In this document: one piece after another, positions 16,408 to 25,035 of the stretch
Layout: every line of letters starts with the position of its first letter
Numbering within the stretch: position 1 is the stretch's first letter
Source of the DNA: JAEYZS01 sp031374125
Lineage (GTDB): Bacteria; Bdellovibrionota; Bdellovibrionia; Bdellovibrionales; JAEYZS01
Length of the DNA: 46,492 nt
Direction of reading: 5' to 3'
NCBI GenBank assembly: GCA_031374125.1
Contig: JANMFM010000048.1
Span: 1 to 46,492, forward strand
Translations under genes and position numbers: made by a program
Notes under the pieces: generated by a model
Databases searched by the model: none
Told to the model about the DNA's origin: nothing
Seen by the model: the letters and a program-made list of their open reading frames with translations, nothing else

Positions 16408-17360
16408 GCAGCGGAATAAACATTGGTCAGCTTGGAAATGCAACTCGCGCGAGCTTTGGAGAATCTTTAGCAAATCTCGGAAAAGAATTTAAAAGTATCG
16501 TTGTCCTCGATGCCGACCTTTCCAAGAGTACAAAATCTGAAAGCTTCTCTAAGAACGCCCCGGAAAGATTTTTCCAAATGGGAATTCAAGAAGCCAACAT
16601 GATCGGTGCCGCAGCGGGATTGGCTTTTTCTGGGAAAATTCCTTTCTTGTGTTCGTTCGGAGCTTTCTTAACAGGGAGATTCGACCAGATCAGAGTAACG
16701 ATCGGTTATGCACAAGCCAATGTGAGACTCGTCGGAACACATGCCGGTGTTGGTATCGGTGAAGATGGATGCTCGCAAATGGCACTCGAAGATTTGGCGT
16801 GCATGAGAACTTTGCCGGGAATGGCAGTTCTTCAACCCGCAGATGATATCGAAACCAAAGCGATGATGAGATATTTAATTGATCACGAAGGTCCCGCATA
16901 CATTCGTCTCACAAGACAAAACGTGGTGAATGTTCATGATACAAATTATAAATTCCGTTTTGGAAAAGCAGATGAAATTTTGGATGGAAAAGATGCAGTT
17001 GTATTTGCAACGGGTGGACTCACGGGCAACGCCTACACCGCAATTAAGAATTTAGAAAAAGAAGGAATTTCAGTCGGCCTTGTAAATATCCACTCGGTGA
17101 AACCTTTTGATAAAGAATCAGTTCAGAAATGGTCGCAAAAAGTAAAACATGTTTTCACAGCTGAAGACCACAATGTGATTGGTGGCTTGGGCGGAGCGGT
17201 TGCAGAAGCTATGGCTGAAATTGGTGCTCCGGCAAAACTCCATAAAATTGGTGTTCAAGATGTGTATGGTGAAAGTGGAACGCCAGAAGCGCTCTATGAA
17301 AAACACGGGCTCAATGCCAACGGCATCGGTCGTACATTAAAATCTATTCTCAGAAATTAA
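16404..17360 (+). CDS. Transketolase, C-terminal (pyrimidine and C-terminal domain) subunit
   Basis: This 318-residue protein holds the pyrimidine-binding domain of TPP enzymes (RFFQMGIQEANMIGAAAGLA includes the Glu that activates TPP), the GTHAGVGIGEDGCSQMALED segment, and the C-terminal transketolase domain (VFTAEDHNVIGGLGGAVAE). It pairs with the preceding subunit, with which it overlaps by four bases. Together they cover a normal transketolase. Its last four bases overlap the convergent tatA gene. Confidence 0.9.
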   Translation: MSSGINIGQLGNATRASFGESLANLGKEFKSIVVLDADLSKSTKSESFSKNAPERFFQMGIQEANMIGAAAGLAFSGKIPFLCSFGAFLTGRFDQIRVTIGYAQANVRLVGTHAGVGIGEDGCSQMALEDLACMRTLPGMAVLQPADDIETKAMMRYLIDHEGPAYIRLTRQNVVNVHDTNYKFRFGKADEILDGKDAVVFATGGLTGNAYTAIKNLEKEGISVGLVNIHSVKPFDKESVQKWSQKVKHVFTAEDHNVIGGLGGAVAEAMAEIGAPAKLHKIGVQDVYGESGTPEALYEKHGLNANGIGRTLKSILRN

Positions 17361-17539
17361 ACTTTAGGATCATCAGAGTTATTGTTGATTTGTTTCTTCT
17401 CTTCATCTGAAGAGATGCCTTTTTTGAATCCACGAATGGCAGATCCAACCGCCTTGCCTAAACCCGGCAATCTGCTTGGTCCAAAAAACAATAAAACGAT
17501 AATTACTAGGACTACTAATTCAGGGATTCCGAGACTCAT
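17357..17539 (-). CDS. tatA: Twin-arginine translocase subunit TatA/E
   Basis: This 60-residue protein has one N-terminal membrane helix (LVVLVIIVLLFFG), the conserved FGPSRLPGLGKAVG hinge and amphipathic helix, and a short acidic tail. It forms the pore component of the Tat pathway, which exports folded, often cofactor-containing proteins. A strong ribosome site (GGAGGAG) stands before the ATG. No tatB or tatC lies in this window, so it is a lone tatA locus. TatA and TatE cannot be told apart at this level. Confidence 0.9.
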   Translation of the reverse strand: MSLGIPELVVLVIIVLLFFGPSRLPGLGKAVGSAIRGFKKGISSDEEKKQINNNSDDPKV

Positions 17540-17804
17540 ACTATTCTCCTCCGGATCTTTCTAAAGATAAGCTAAGTTTTAAATCGAATTAAAGGGTATT
17601 GCAAGTGCCAAAATGTTTCATAATGAAGCAGCGAAAGGCCAATAGTTCTAGCTAAATACCTATGCCTTCCATGAATTATATTGATACTGACTAATCACTT
17701 TTCACCCATACATAGGTCTAGACATTTTGGTGTTTCAAATCCACCAGAACCTATTTTTATGGGCCTCACTCTTGCACTTTACTAAGGTGTCTAGGGGGCT
17801 CTTT
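17540..17804. other. Intergenic region between tatA and the PilZ operon
   Basis: These 265 bases between divergent genes should hold both promoters. I see no open frame worth calling, no T-run hairpin and no match to a c-di-GMP riboswitch. The ribosome site of the rightward gene is CTAGGGGG, ending about seven bases before the ATG at 17805. Confidence 0.4.
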
Positions 17805-18461
17805 ATGTATCATATTGGGATTTTGGCTAAACAAGGGAAAGAGTTAAATTCTGCTTATAATGAACTGAAGAAAAATCATTTCTGTAAGCCTGATGTTTTC
17901 ACGGATTCTTTTAGTTTGGTAAAAGCATTAAAAGACAATTCATTTCATGCACTCATCATTCTCACCGATGAGTTTAAACCCAGTCATATCCGAATCATTC
18001 AACAAATCAAAAAGCGTTTTAACAATTTACCCGTGATGGTCGTTACAGAAAAACCAAGTATCGCCGCCAAAATTAAACTGGTCGATTTTAAAAAAACTAT
18101 ATTATTAAATCTTTCAACGGAAATGAAGGACATGAGTGGCATCGTAATCAAAATGATCAACGACCTGCACGTAATCCCAAGACTTGCAAATCGTTATAGA
18201 ACTGCACAGCCTGCAAGATTTAAAATCGAAGCAACAAGAACTCATTCTGCCTTCATGCTTGATATCGCACGTGATGGAGCATGTTTTAGACTTTTCAATA
18301 AAAAATTAAATAAAGGCGACCAAGTGCAAATCGAAGTTCCACTTCCAGACTTAAAAAAGACCCACATCGTTCAAGGTGAAGTGGTTTGGGAAAAAATGGA
18401 AAAACTAAAGAATCAAGCAACTGCTTCATCACAAAGAGTAGGAGTTAGATTTTCAGATTAA
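17805..18461 (+). CDS. Pseudo-receiver plus PilZ domain protein
   Basis: The start ATG 17805 follows AGGGGG at good spacing; the upstream extension is rejected. Of 218 residues, 1-120 look like a receiver fold (HIGILAKQ, HALIILTDEF, LPVMVVTEKPS) that lacks the paired acidic residues of a phospho-acceptor site, so it is probably not phosphorylated in the usual way. The rest resembles PilZ: RYRTAQPARF, DIARDGACFRL in place of DxSxxG, and GVRFSD at the end. The protein may link c-di-GMP to a partner through the receiver-like part. It is followed after 19 bases by an exported protein gene. Confidence 0.65.
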   Translation: MYHIGILAKQGKELNSAYNELKKNHFCKPDVFTDSFSLVKALKDNSFHALIILTDEFKPSHIRIIQQIKKRFNNLPVMVVTEKPSIAAKIKLVDFKKTILLNLSTEMKDMSGIVIKMINDLHVIPRLANRYRTAQPARFKIEATRTHSAFMLDIARDGACFRLFNKKLNKGDQVQIEVPLPDLKKTHIVQGEVVWEKMEKLKNQATASSQRVGVRFSD

Positions 18462-18480
18462 AAAAACCAAGGGGGAGACC

Positions 18481-18978
18481 ATGAAAAGACTTTTAGTGGG
18501 AACACTCTTATTTCTGACGACCAATCCCACATTGGCAGATGTAAAAAATAAAGAGAAGGCAAAATTCGAGTTGATATCCTCAATTGAAATATTGGTGAAT
18601 ATTGATGAATGTCGCAAATACATGCATACTCAAGCCGCAGATAATTCTACTTTGCCAAGGGCATGCAATGCTTTGCCTTATCTATCGAAATATTTTTTCG
18701 ACCCAAGCAAAGACAAAATTGCCATCGACGAATACCTCAATAACGAAGAAACTAGAGTCACAGAAGATGCATTGAAGCTTCTCAATACTTACAAATTTAA
18801 AAACCTTGGAAAAATGACTCTTTCTGCAAAGTGCGTGAGGAACAAAGATCCAGTGGATTTAGATTCGTACCTCAATAAAATAAAAGGTATTCCAATCCCT
18901 AAAGACGAAGGAATTTCTGCCATCAAAGAAGACAGCAATAAACTAGAAATTAGAAATCCAGCTCAAGAAGAGCTGTGA
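18481..18978 (+). CDS. Exported protein of unknown function
   Basis: A signal peptide (MKRLLVGTLLFLTTNPTLA, cleavage after residue 19) is followed by 146 residues. They contain four cysteines (DECRKY, RACNALP, SAKCVRN and surroundings) that could form disulfides, and a charged C-terminal tail. I recognise no family. The ribosome site AAGGGGGAGACC is strong. It probably shares an mRNA with the PilZ protein 19 bases upstream and ends eight bases before the convergent helicase gene. Confidence 0.65.
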   Translation: MKRLLVGTLLFLTTNPTLADVKNKEKAKFELISSIEILVNIDECRKYMHTQAADNSTLPRACNALPYLSKYFFDPSKDKIAIDEYLNNEETRVTEDALKLLNTYKFKNLGKMTLSAKCVRNKDPVDLDSYLNKIKGIPIPKDEGISAIKEDSNKLEIRNPAQEEL

Positions 18979-18986
18979 TCTCTCAA

Positions 18987-20768
18987 TTACCTGAACAAGC
19001 TCTTGAAAAAGTTTTTTACTTTTTGAGAGATCCCGCTAGAAGATTTATTTGATTTAAATGAGCGATTAGCGCTGCTGCCCTTATCCGATTTTCTATTTGG
19101 ATTCGGTCTATTCCCATCAGATCGGAATGATTTTTGCCCAGGCTTGTTCGGCGTAAATTTTTGATTTGGTTTTGCCGGTGGCTGTGCAGGTCTTCCTTGT
19201 TGCGGAGGTCTTTGATTTGGATTTCCTTGTGGTGGTCTTTTCGGTCCAGAATTTTGGTTCTGTGCATTCACGCGTTGTTCGCCATCTCTTGGATGTTGAT
19301 GTCTCCCAGACTTGCGATCACGGTGAACGTTCTCTCCGCCTTGTCCCTGAGGACCGCGGCTGTTATCACGATTTCTATTATCGAAGTTTCTGTTGTTATT
19401 GAAGCGACCGCCACCTTGTCCTTGAGGTCTTTGTGGTCTGTCTCCAGTTGGGCGTTGTTCTCTTGGTTGAGGTCCTGCGCCTTCTTGTCCTTGTGGTATC
19501 TGTGCTTTCATTGCAGCTAATCCTGTTCGTTTTACGCGGCTCTCTCCGCGGTAGTTGTCTCTTTGAAGTGCTTTGAAATCTTTCACTATGAATTCATCTT
19601 CAAGCCAACCGATTGTTATTTTCACTTTCATGTAACCTTCAATTCTTGAAAGTGCCATGACATCTCTATCGCTCACGAGTGAAATTGCGTGACCTTTTGC
19701 TCCCGCTCTTCCTGTACGGCCAATTCTGTGAACATAGTTCTCCGCATCGTCTGGAAGATCGTAATTGATTACAAGATCTACGCCTTTGATATCTAGGCCA
19801 CGAGCCGCAACGTCGGTTGCAACAAGTGTGTTTCTCTCGTTTTCGTTTTTAAATTGTTCGAGGACGCGCTCTCTTTGACTTTGAGTCAACAAGCTAGAAA
19901 TTCCTACAGCAGGAACTCCGTTGTTGCTTAAGAACTGAGTGATGCGATCGACGTTCATTTTGTAATTGCTAAAAATAATTGTTTGTTTTGGTTTTACTCT
20001 GCTGATGAGTGATAACAGATATTGAGGCTTGTCTTGCTCGCCCACATGGAAAAGTTCATCTGTCACGTCGCCAGCTTTGGCTTGATCACGAGATACGTTG
20101 ATTTCAACAGGATTAGAATCGAAACCATAAATCGTATTCATCACATCAAAATTCAAAGTCGCACTGAAAAGTAAAATTTGACGATCGGCCGGTGCTCTTT
20201 GCAGAATGTAAACCATGTCGTCCTTGAATCCCATATCGAACATGCGATCGGCTTCATCAAAAACAATTGCTTTTACCTGTCTGAAGTTGATGTGGTGATT
20301 CTTGTATAAATCTAAAAGTCTTCCTGGAGTTCCAACTACGATGTCGACGCTGTCTTTGATCGCAGCAGTTTGCGTTTCGTACTCCACTCCGCCATAAACT
20401 AGCGCGGTTTTAATTCCGAGTTCTGGTTTACATAGACTTGTAATGGCTTTGTGAATTTGGTCTGCAAGTTCTCTGGTTGGCGCTAGTACCAAAATAAAAT
20501 GTCCAGAATTCCAAGTATCGAAACCTCTTTTTTGATCGAGTTCTGTTGGGTTTTCGCCCATTTTTTTTCTAGTTCGTAAAATTCTTTCGATGAGTGGAAC
20601 TAGAAAGGCAAAAGTTTTTCCGCTGCCAGTTTGCGAAAGACCAGAGATGTCTTTCCCATCTAAAACGAGTGGTATTGCGGACTCTTGAATCGGTGTGCAG
20701 TCGTTGATATTTATTTGACGTAGAGCGTCCATGATCTCGGGTTGTAAATCTAATTCTTCAAATTTCAA
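18987..20768 (-). CDS. DEAD-box RNA helicase with long basic, low-complexity tail
   Basis: Residues 1-375 carry the full helicase core: F-x-x-L and Q-motif (TPIQESAIP), motif I SQTGSGKT, PTRELA, GTPGR, DEAD, SAT, and HRIGRTGRAG. It resembles RhlE/CsdA-type helicases that remodel RNA and ribosomal particles in the cytoplasm. From about residue 425 the protein becomes Gly, Asn, Gln, Pro and Arg rich, with repeated PQGQGG-like and RGG-like pieces, and ends in KVKNFFKSLFR. Such tails bind RNA and can drive condensate formation in other helicases. The 593-residue length is explained by this tail. The antisense open frames over it are composition artefacts. Confidence 0.93.
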   Translation of the reverse strand: MKFEELDLQPEIMDALRQININDCTPIQESAIPLVLDGKDISGLSQTGSGKTFAFLVPLIERILRTRKKMGENPTELDQKRGFDTWNSGHFILVLAPTRELADQIHKAITSLCKPELGIKTALVYGGVEYETQTAAIKDSVDIVVGTPGRLLDLYKNHHINFRQVKAIVFDEADRMFDMGFKDDMVYILQRAPADRQILLFSATLNFDVMNTIYGFDSNPVEINVSRDQAKAGDVTDELFHVGEQDKPQYLLSLISRVKPKQTIIFSNYKMNVDRITQFLSNNGVPAVGISSLLTQSQRERVLEQFKNENERNTLVATDVAARGLDIKGVDLVINYDLPDDAENYVHRIGRTGRAGAKGHAISLVSDRDVMALSRIEGYMKVKITIGWLEDEFIVKDFKALQRDNYRGESRVKRTGLAAMKAQIPQGQEGAGPQPREQRPTGDRPQRPQGQGGGRFNNNRNFDNRNRDNSRGPQGQGGENVHRDRKSGRHQHPRDGEQRVNAQNQNSGPKRPPQGNPNQRPPQQGRPAQPPAKPNQKFTPNKPGQKSFRSDGNRPNPNRKSDKGSSANRSFKSNKSSSGISQKVKNFFKSLFR

Positions 20769-20832
20769 ATGCGCTCTCCATGCATGAATTGCGGTCTAAG
20801 TGGGATGAATCTAATCAGAGCTTTGTAAAAAG

Positions 20833-21627
20833 TCAAAAATTAGCTAACAAAAAGGCACGAAGATCGTCGATAAACTGCTCTGGCTGATCAAAGTGCACCC
20901 AATGGCCGGCCTCTTTGATCAGAATTCCTTCAACATTGGGATTTTCCTTAAGCATTTTTTCATAAATATCCTGGGGGAGGTCGGTAGAATTTTCTCCACG
21001 AACAAGTAGAGTTGGCATTTTTAGAGACTGCCATTCCGCCCAACGGTCGACTTTTCTACCCAGACGAACGCTATCAATAATTCCTTTTTTTGAGAAGCGC
21101 CAGTCGATAAGTCCTTGATCATTTTCAACTAAATTAGAATAAAAATAATTCCCTAAAACTGGATCACCGAAATCGTTTAGCAAAAACTCCTTCGCGTCTT
21201 TTTTATTTTGAAAAGGAGTGGGTACGCGGTCCAAAAGCTTTTCATACCTTTCGACGTCAGAGAGTTTGCTTTCGGGCGAGATGTCCTCAATAACCAAAGA
21301 TATGACTCTCTGCGGAAATCTTGAGGCGAAGTTTAATGCATTTCTTCCACCCATGGAGTGCCCCACTAGGTGAATTTTCTCCCATCCGAGTTCATTGAGG
21401 ATCTCGATAAGATCATCGGCGTAGTCTTCCGGCGCATAGCCAGCGTCCGGTTTCATAGAGCGACCGTGGCCACGTTGATCGAAGGTCAAGATTTGGAATT
21501 TGTCCTCCATCCCTGAAACTATTTTCCGCCAGTTTGCTCCAAACCCCATCAAACCGTGTAAAAATACGAGTTTAGGGGCAGTGGAATTGCCGTATATCTG
21601 ATAATGGAATTGCTTTAAAAAATCCAT
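20833..21627 (-). CDS. Alpha/beta-fold hydrolase (YbfF-like esterase)
   Basis: This 264-residue protein has the alpha/beta-hydrolase order of motifs: LHGLMGFGANW (oxyanion loop), FDQRGHGRS, the nucleophile elbow GHSMGGR with Ser91, and the late His242 in AGHWVHFDQP. It has no signal peptide. The MGF-NW pattern and overall length resemble YbfF-type esterases, but the substrate cannot be read from the sequence. The start lies only 20 bases from the divergent pcnB start. There is no Shine-Dalgarno sequence; TATGAT ends six bases before the ATG, so the transcript is likely leaderless. Confidence 0.85.
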   Translation of the reverse strand: MDFLKQFHYQIYGNSTAPKLVFLHGLMGFGANWRKIVSGMEDKFQILTFDQRGHGRSMKPDAGYAPEDYADDLIEILNELGWEKIHLVGHSMGGRNALNFASRFPQRVISLVIEDISPESKLSDVERYEKLLDRVPTPFQNKKDAKEFLLNDFGDPVLGNYFYSNLVENDQGLIDWRFSKKGIIDSVRLGRKVDRWAEWQSLKMPTLLVRGENSTDLPQDIYEKMLKENPNVEGILIKEAGHWVHFDQPEQFIDDLRAFLLANF

Positions 21628-21662
21628 GCAACTATCATAAACTTGTTATGACGATAAAGCAA
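21610..21662. promoter_or_regulatory. Overlapping divergent promoters sharing one -10 region
   Basis: Rightward: TTGCTT (21610-21615), 17 bases, TATCAT (21633-21638), expected start near 21645, pcnB ATG at 21648. Leftward: TTGCTT (21662-21657), 17 bases, TATGAT (21639-21634), expected start at about 21627, which is the hydrolase ATG. The two -10 boxes overlap on opposite strands, and each -35 lies inside the opposite gene. Neither gene has a ribosome site. Confidence 0.5.
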
Positions 21663-22859
21663 AGGCCTCGCTTGGCCCCTGAGTTCATTCATCCTGAAGC
21701 ATATCGAATTACTGAACGTTTACAGCGAGAGGGATTTGAAACCTATTTGGTCGGCGGTTGTGTCCGTGACCTGCTCTCTGGTATTCAACCCAAAGATTAC
21801 GACATCGCAACTTACGCAAGTCCAAAGCAAGTTAAGAAATTCATTTCAGACGCTTACATTATCGGCAAAAGATTTAGGCTCGTATTGGTAAAAAGAGGCA
21901 GTGATCTTTTTGAAGTCGCAACTTTTAGAAGAGAGGCCACGGATGAAGAAATGTCCCAGATCAACGAAGATGATAAAACTTCGGGCGACAATGTTTTCGG
22001 AACTCCACAAGAAGATGCCTTGAGACGTGATTTCACTTTGAATGGATTATTTTATGATCCAGTAAAAGATGAACTGAAAGATTATTGTCATGGACTCAAA
22101 GACATTAAATCTCACACGCTCCGAATGATCGGCGATCCTGTAACAAGATTGCAAGAAGATCCAATTCGTATTTTGCGTGCTTTAAGACTTTCACACAGAC
22201 TGGATTTTAAAATTGAGTCAAGTCTTCGTGAAAGCATGAAAACTTACGCGCACACTTTAAAAAAATCTGTATTGCCTAGAAGAAGAGAAGAAATTCTAAA
22301 GATCATGAGGCTGCAAGATCCATCCAGCACATTGATGGAAGCGCATGATCTTCATATTCTAGAGCATGTATTTCCATCGCTGGATAAAATCTATTTGAAT
22401 CCAGAGCAGTTGAGCGAATTCAATATGTATATAAAAAAGATCAGCACGTTTGTGATCGATATTGATAATCCCGCAGAGGTGTTTGCGTACTTGATGCTCG
22501 CTTACTACAGATCAACAGTAGATCCCGATCCATTCAAAAAAGTTTTTGCAGGGGACATTCTAAAACACGACGATTTAAAGCAAATCATGACCCTGGAGCT
22601 AGGTATGTACAATGTTGAGCAAAGCCTTTTTGCGAAAGCTCTAGAGTTCCAACATAGACTTAAAAAATTAGATCAAGATTCTCATCAAAACGAAGCCATC
22701 CCTCTTGCCATCATGATGGCCAAAGCCGATCACGTATTGTCGTCTGAAAAAATGCATGAGTGGGAAAGAGTTCTCGAAAAAATCGTTCCCAAAGCTCACT
22801 CCCCATATCGCAAGAAGCGCAGAACACGCCGCCCCCGCAATTTCCAGAATAAAAGATAA
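21648..22859 (+). CDS. pcnB: Poly(A) polymerase / tRNA nucleotidyltransferase family protein
   Basis: The 403-residue protein is a class II nucleotidyltransferase: LVGGCVRDLL (36-43) and KDYDIATYA (49-57) carry the catalytic carboxylates, RRDFTLNGLFYD and EDPIRILRALRLSHRLDF form the head and neck motifs. The Arg/Lys-rich C-terminal tail (RKKRRTRRPRN) is typical of PcnB, which adds poly(A) tails to RNA for decay. CCA-adding enzymes share the core, and no second member is in the window, so a CCA role is not excluded. It ends 11 bases from the convergent PqiB-like gene. Confidence 0.85.
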   Translation: MTIKQRPRLAPEFIHPEAYRITERLQREGFETYLVGGCVRDLLSGIQPKDYDIATYASPKQVKKFISDAYIIGKRFRLVLVKRGSDLFEVATFRREATDEEMSQINEDDKTSGDNVFGTPQEDALRRDFTLNGLFYDPVKDELKDYCHGLKDIKSHTLRMIGDPVTRLQEDPIRILRALRLSHRLDFKIESSLRESMKTYAHTLKKSVLPRRREEILKIMRLQDPSSTLMEAHDLHILEHVFPSLDKIYLNPEQLSEFNMYIKKISTFVIDIDNPAEVFAYLMLAYYRSTVDPDPFKKVFAGDILKHDDLKQIMTLELGMYNVEQSLFAKALEFQHRLKKLDQDSHQNEAIPLAIMMAKADHVLSSEKMHEWERVLEKIVPKAHSPYRKKRRTRRPRNFQNKR

Positions 22860-22870
22860 GAATCTAAATT

Positions 22871-23782
22871 TTAATTTGAGCCCGCTAGTCTTTTTTGTTT
22901 TTTCTGAAACTTCAGTTTGGGCTCCCACTTTTCGTCTTCGCGTTCTTCGGGCTCGTTGTCTAACAGCATAAATCTTGTTTTGGCCTTCGCAATTCGCCCA
23001 GCTTTGTTGGGCGTGGCGAGCTCTACTCCACCTTTCATGATAGTATCAAAAGAGCTGACTTTTACGTCGGAATCAAAGAGACCTAGATCTGCTTTAATTC
23101 CTTGTTTTTTCCAGAAAACGGTATTGGTTCTGATGATTTTTACGAATTTTTTAAAGACATAAGCGCTAATGATCACTTTTCTACTGTCAGGGCTTAAGTC
23201 AACGGATCCAATATTTCCCACCACTATTCCGCGATAGTAGAGATTATCTCCACTCGAAACAGATTCGGCATTGTCGGTGACAAGAAAATAATTAACCATA
23301 TTTTCTGTGGCTACTGATGGATTGTAATTTGAGTCTCCCTCAAAAATATCTTGAGACTCACTCGAGTTTAGGTTGGGTTCGATCACGATGTAACTTCCAG
23401 AAATGATTGTATCCAGGCCAGAGATTTGATCGAAACCCACTTTAGGAGTAACTAAATAGAATTTAGATCCAGCAACCGCAAATTTTTCTCCAGATTTTGT
23501 GAGTTCGACTTCACAAATAACTTTTTTTCCATCTTTTGTAATTGCGATATCTTCGACCATTCCAATTTGTACGCCTCTAAAAAGAATTCTGGTCTTACCA
23601 GAAACAATAGAGCTGGCTTCACTAAAATGAATTTCAATTCTTTTTCCTTCAGTATCTAGATATTTTGTTACGGCCCAAGTTGAAAATACGATGGCCATAA
23701 TTGGAAATATCCAAAGATACATGGTTTCTAATCTGAAAAAAGACCATTTCGATTTTTTAGGATTGAAATCATTTGTTTTCAT
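22871..23782 (-). CDS. MCE-domain (PqiB/MlaD-like) membrane-anchored protein
   Basis: The 303-residue protein has one N-terminal membrane helix (YLWIFPIMAIVFSTWAV) followed by two MCE repeats. Each carries the pattern IxSGxxxxFRGVxIGxVxDI: ASSIVSGKTRILFRGVQIGMVEDI at about 54 onward and AESVSSGDNLYYRGIVVGNIGSVDL at about 173 onward. E. coli PqiB has three such repeats, so this is a shorter form. MCE proteins form hexameric tubes that move lipids between the inner and outer membranes. It overlaps the PqiA-like gene by 14 bases. Confidence 0.82.
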   Translation of the reverse strand: MKTNDFNPKKSKWSFFRLETMYLWIFPIMAIVFSTWAVTKYLDTEGKRIEIHFSEASSIVSGKTRILFRGVQIGMVEDIAITKDGKKVICEVELTKSGEKFAVAGSKFYLVTPKVGFDQISGLDTIISGSYIVIEPNLNSSESQDIFEGDSNYNPSVATENMVNYFLVTDNAESVSSGDNLYYRGIVVGNIGSVDLSPDSRKVIISAYVFKKFVKIIRTNTVFWKKQGIKADLGLFDSDVKVSSFDTIMKGGVELATPNKAGRIAKAKTRFMLLDNEPEEREDEKWEPKLKFQKKQKRLAGSN

Positions 23783-24287
23783 TTTCTTGCCATATCACTT
23801 TCAAGTTAAAGTTTTTAGATGCGAGCATGCTGAATATCACGACGAATAAAAATATTGCAGATCCAAGTCCTGCACTGACATTTGCCATGGAATCCAACTT
23901 TACGACCGCGACAAAAACTGCCACGAGGAAAATATCTAGCATTGACCAGGGACCGATGACTTCTACAAATCTTAATAAATTGGTTTTGGCTTTTCGATTC
24001 GAATTCGAATTTGGAGAAAGAGACAAATAAAAAAGAATAGCCAATTTTAAAAGTGGAATCACCATGCTGGCTAAAAATACAATTGCTGCCAAGAAAAGTG
24101 ATCCATCTTTGAAGAGAGTTACGATTCCGGACCAAATTGTGGCGTCGTTTCTATTTCCGTGCATTTCAAAAGTCATAAAGGGTAGAAGGTTTGCGGGCAC
24201 ATACAAAATAAGTGCGGTAAGGGAATAAAAAAGTGTATGTTCCGCTGAGTGAGTTTTTCCTTTTTTATGCGGCTTCGCCAGGTCCAT
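23769..24287 (-). CDS. PqiA-like integral membrane protein (single module)
   Basis: This 172-residue protein shows the PqiA hallmark YVPANLLPFMTFEMHG (about 29-44) and four membrane segments, including FLAAIVFLASMVIPLLKLAILFY and a VEVIGPWSMLDIFLVAVFVAVVKL segment, the conserved core of the family. E. coli PqiA carries two such modules plus zinc ribbons; here there is only one and no cysteines. It is the inner-membrane partner of the MCE protein next to it, likely in envelope lipid transport. Confidence 0.82.
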   Translation of the reverse strand: MDLAKPHKKGKTHSAEHTLFYSLTALILYVPANLLPFMTFEMHGNRNDATIWSGIVTLFKDGSLFLAAIVFLASMVIPLLKLAILFYLSLSPNSNSNRKAKTNLLRFVEVIGPWSMLDIFLVAVFVAVVKLDSMANVSAGLGSAIFLFVVIFSMLASKNFNLKVIWQENENK

Positions 24288-24433
24288 ATTTTGATTTTCC
24301 TATGTCATAATGTAATTGATCTAATGGGGATAAATGCACATTTTAGGCCAAGGCCTAGAATTCTGTGATGGAATTAAAGAAGGGCTTGGGTATTTTTGGT
24401 ACATTTGATGTGGCTATTTAGGAAGTGAAAAAA
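24288..24433. other. Intergenic region upstream of the pqiA-like gene
   Basis: These 146 bases hold no supported open frame. The perfect interrupted palindrome TAGGCC-AA-GGCCTA (24344-24357) is the one striking element and could be a protein-binding site in the pqiA-like promoter region. Confidence 0.35.
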
Positions 24434-25018
24434 TTACTTTGAAAGAGTTTCGGGATTCGAGAGGATAGATTCATTCCACGCAAAAGTTTTGATCAAATCG
24501 TTGCATGATTTCAAAGAGGATTTAAAAGATTCTTTCTGATCCATGCAAGTTAAGATCACGGCCTTTGCGTTCTTGAAGAAGATTACTTGTCGTAGTTTTT
24601 TCTGTGACACGGAGTTTTCAATGTCGATCACAAACCCTTGTTGATCTTTTTCATTTTTAAAATACTGATGACCCAAAACTTCCAAGCCGAATTGGCCATA
24701 ATTCTTTAGCCACTTTGTGGAGTATTCTTTTAAAGTTTTGTAAGGTGTATCTTTATCGATTCTTACTGTGAATGTGGGTTGAACTTTCGAAGTTGTATCT
24801 TTAATACGGAAAAGAACTTCTACTTTATTTTTTAATTCCGCTGGCGGTGCTGATCTAATCCAATTTGTACTTTGCGGATTGATTTCAAAACCTTCGTTAG
24901 AAGCATAAAGTCCTCTTGATAATGAACTGGGAATTCTCTGTGCATTTGCGTTGGATATTGTTCCGGAGATTACACCGGATAATCCTAAAGCTACCAATAT
25001 AAAAAGTGTGATCTTCAT
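24434..25018 (-). CDS. Exported protein of unknown function
   Basis: The product has 194 residues with a signal peptide (MKITLFILVALGLSGVISG... cleavage after ANA at about 26). The mature part contains a mixed alpha/beta pattern (KVEVLFRIKD, FTVRIDKD, LRQVIFFKNAKAVILTCMDQK, SLKSCNDLIKTFAW) that resembles the general layout of PsbP/DcrB-like folds, but the match is too weak to name. Two cysteines (in LTCMDQ and KSCND) lie near the C-terminus. It follows the TolB-like lipoprotein gene by 17 bases in the same operon. Confidence 0.65.
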   Translation of the reverse strand: MKITLFILVALGLSGVISGTISNANAQRIPSSLSRGLYASNEGFEINPQSTNWIRSAPPAELKNKVEVLFRIKDTTSKVQPTFTVRIDKDTPYKTLKEYSTKWLKNYGQFGLEVLGHQYFKNEKDQQGFVIDIENSVSQKKLRQVIFFKNAKAVILTCMDQKESFKSSLKSCNDLIKTFAWNESILSNPETLSK

Positions 25019-25035
25019 AATTTTATTTTACCCTC

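Noticed and set aside
19134..19520. Open frames opposite the helicase tail
   Set aside because: They are reverse readings of a low-complexity region and have Trp/Arg/Ser-rich nonsense composition without a ribosome site.
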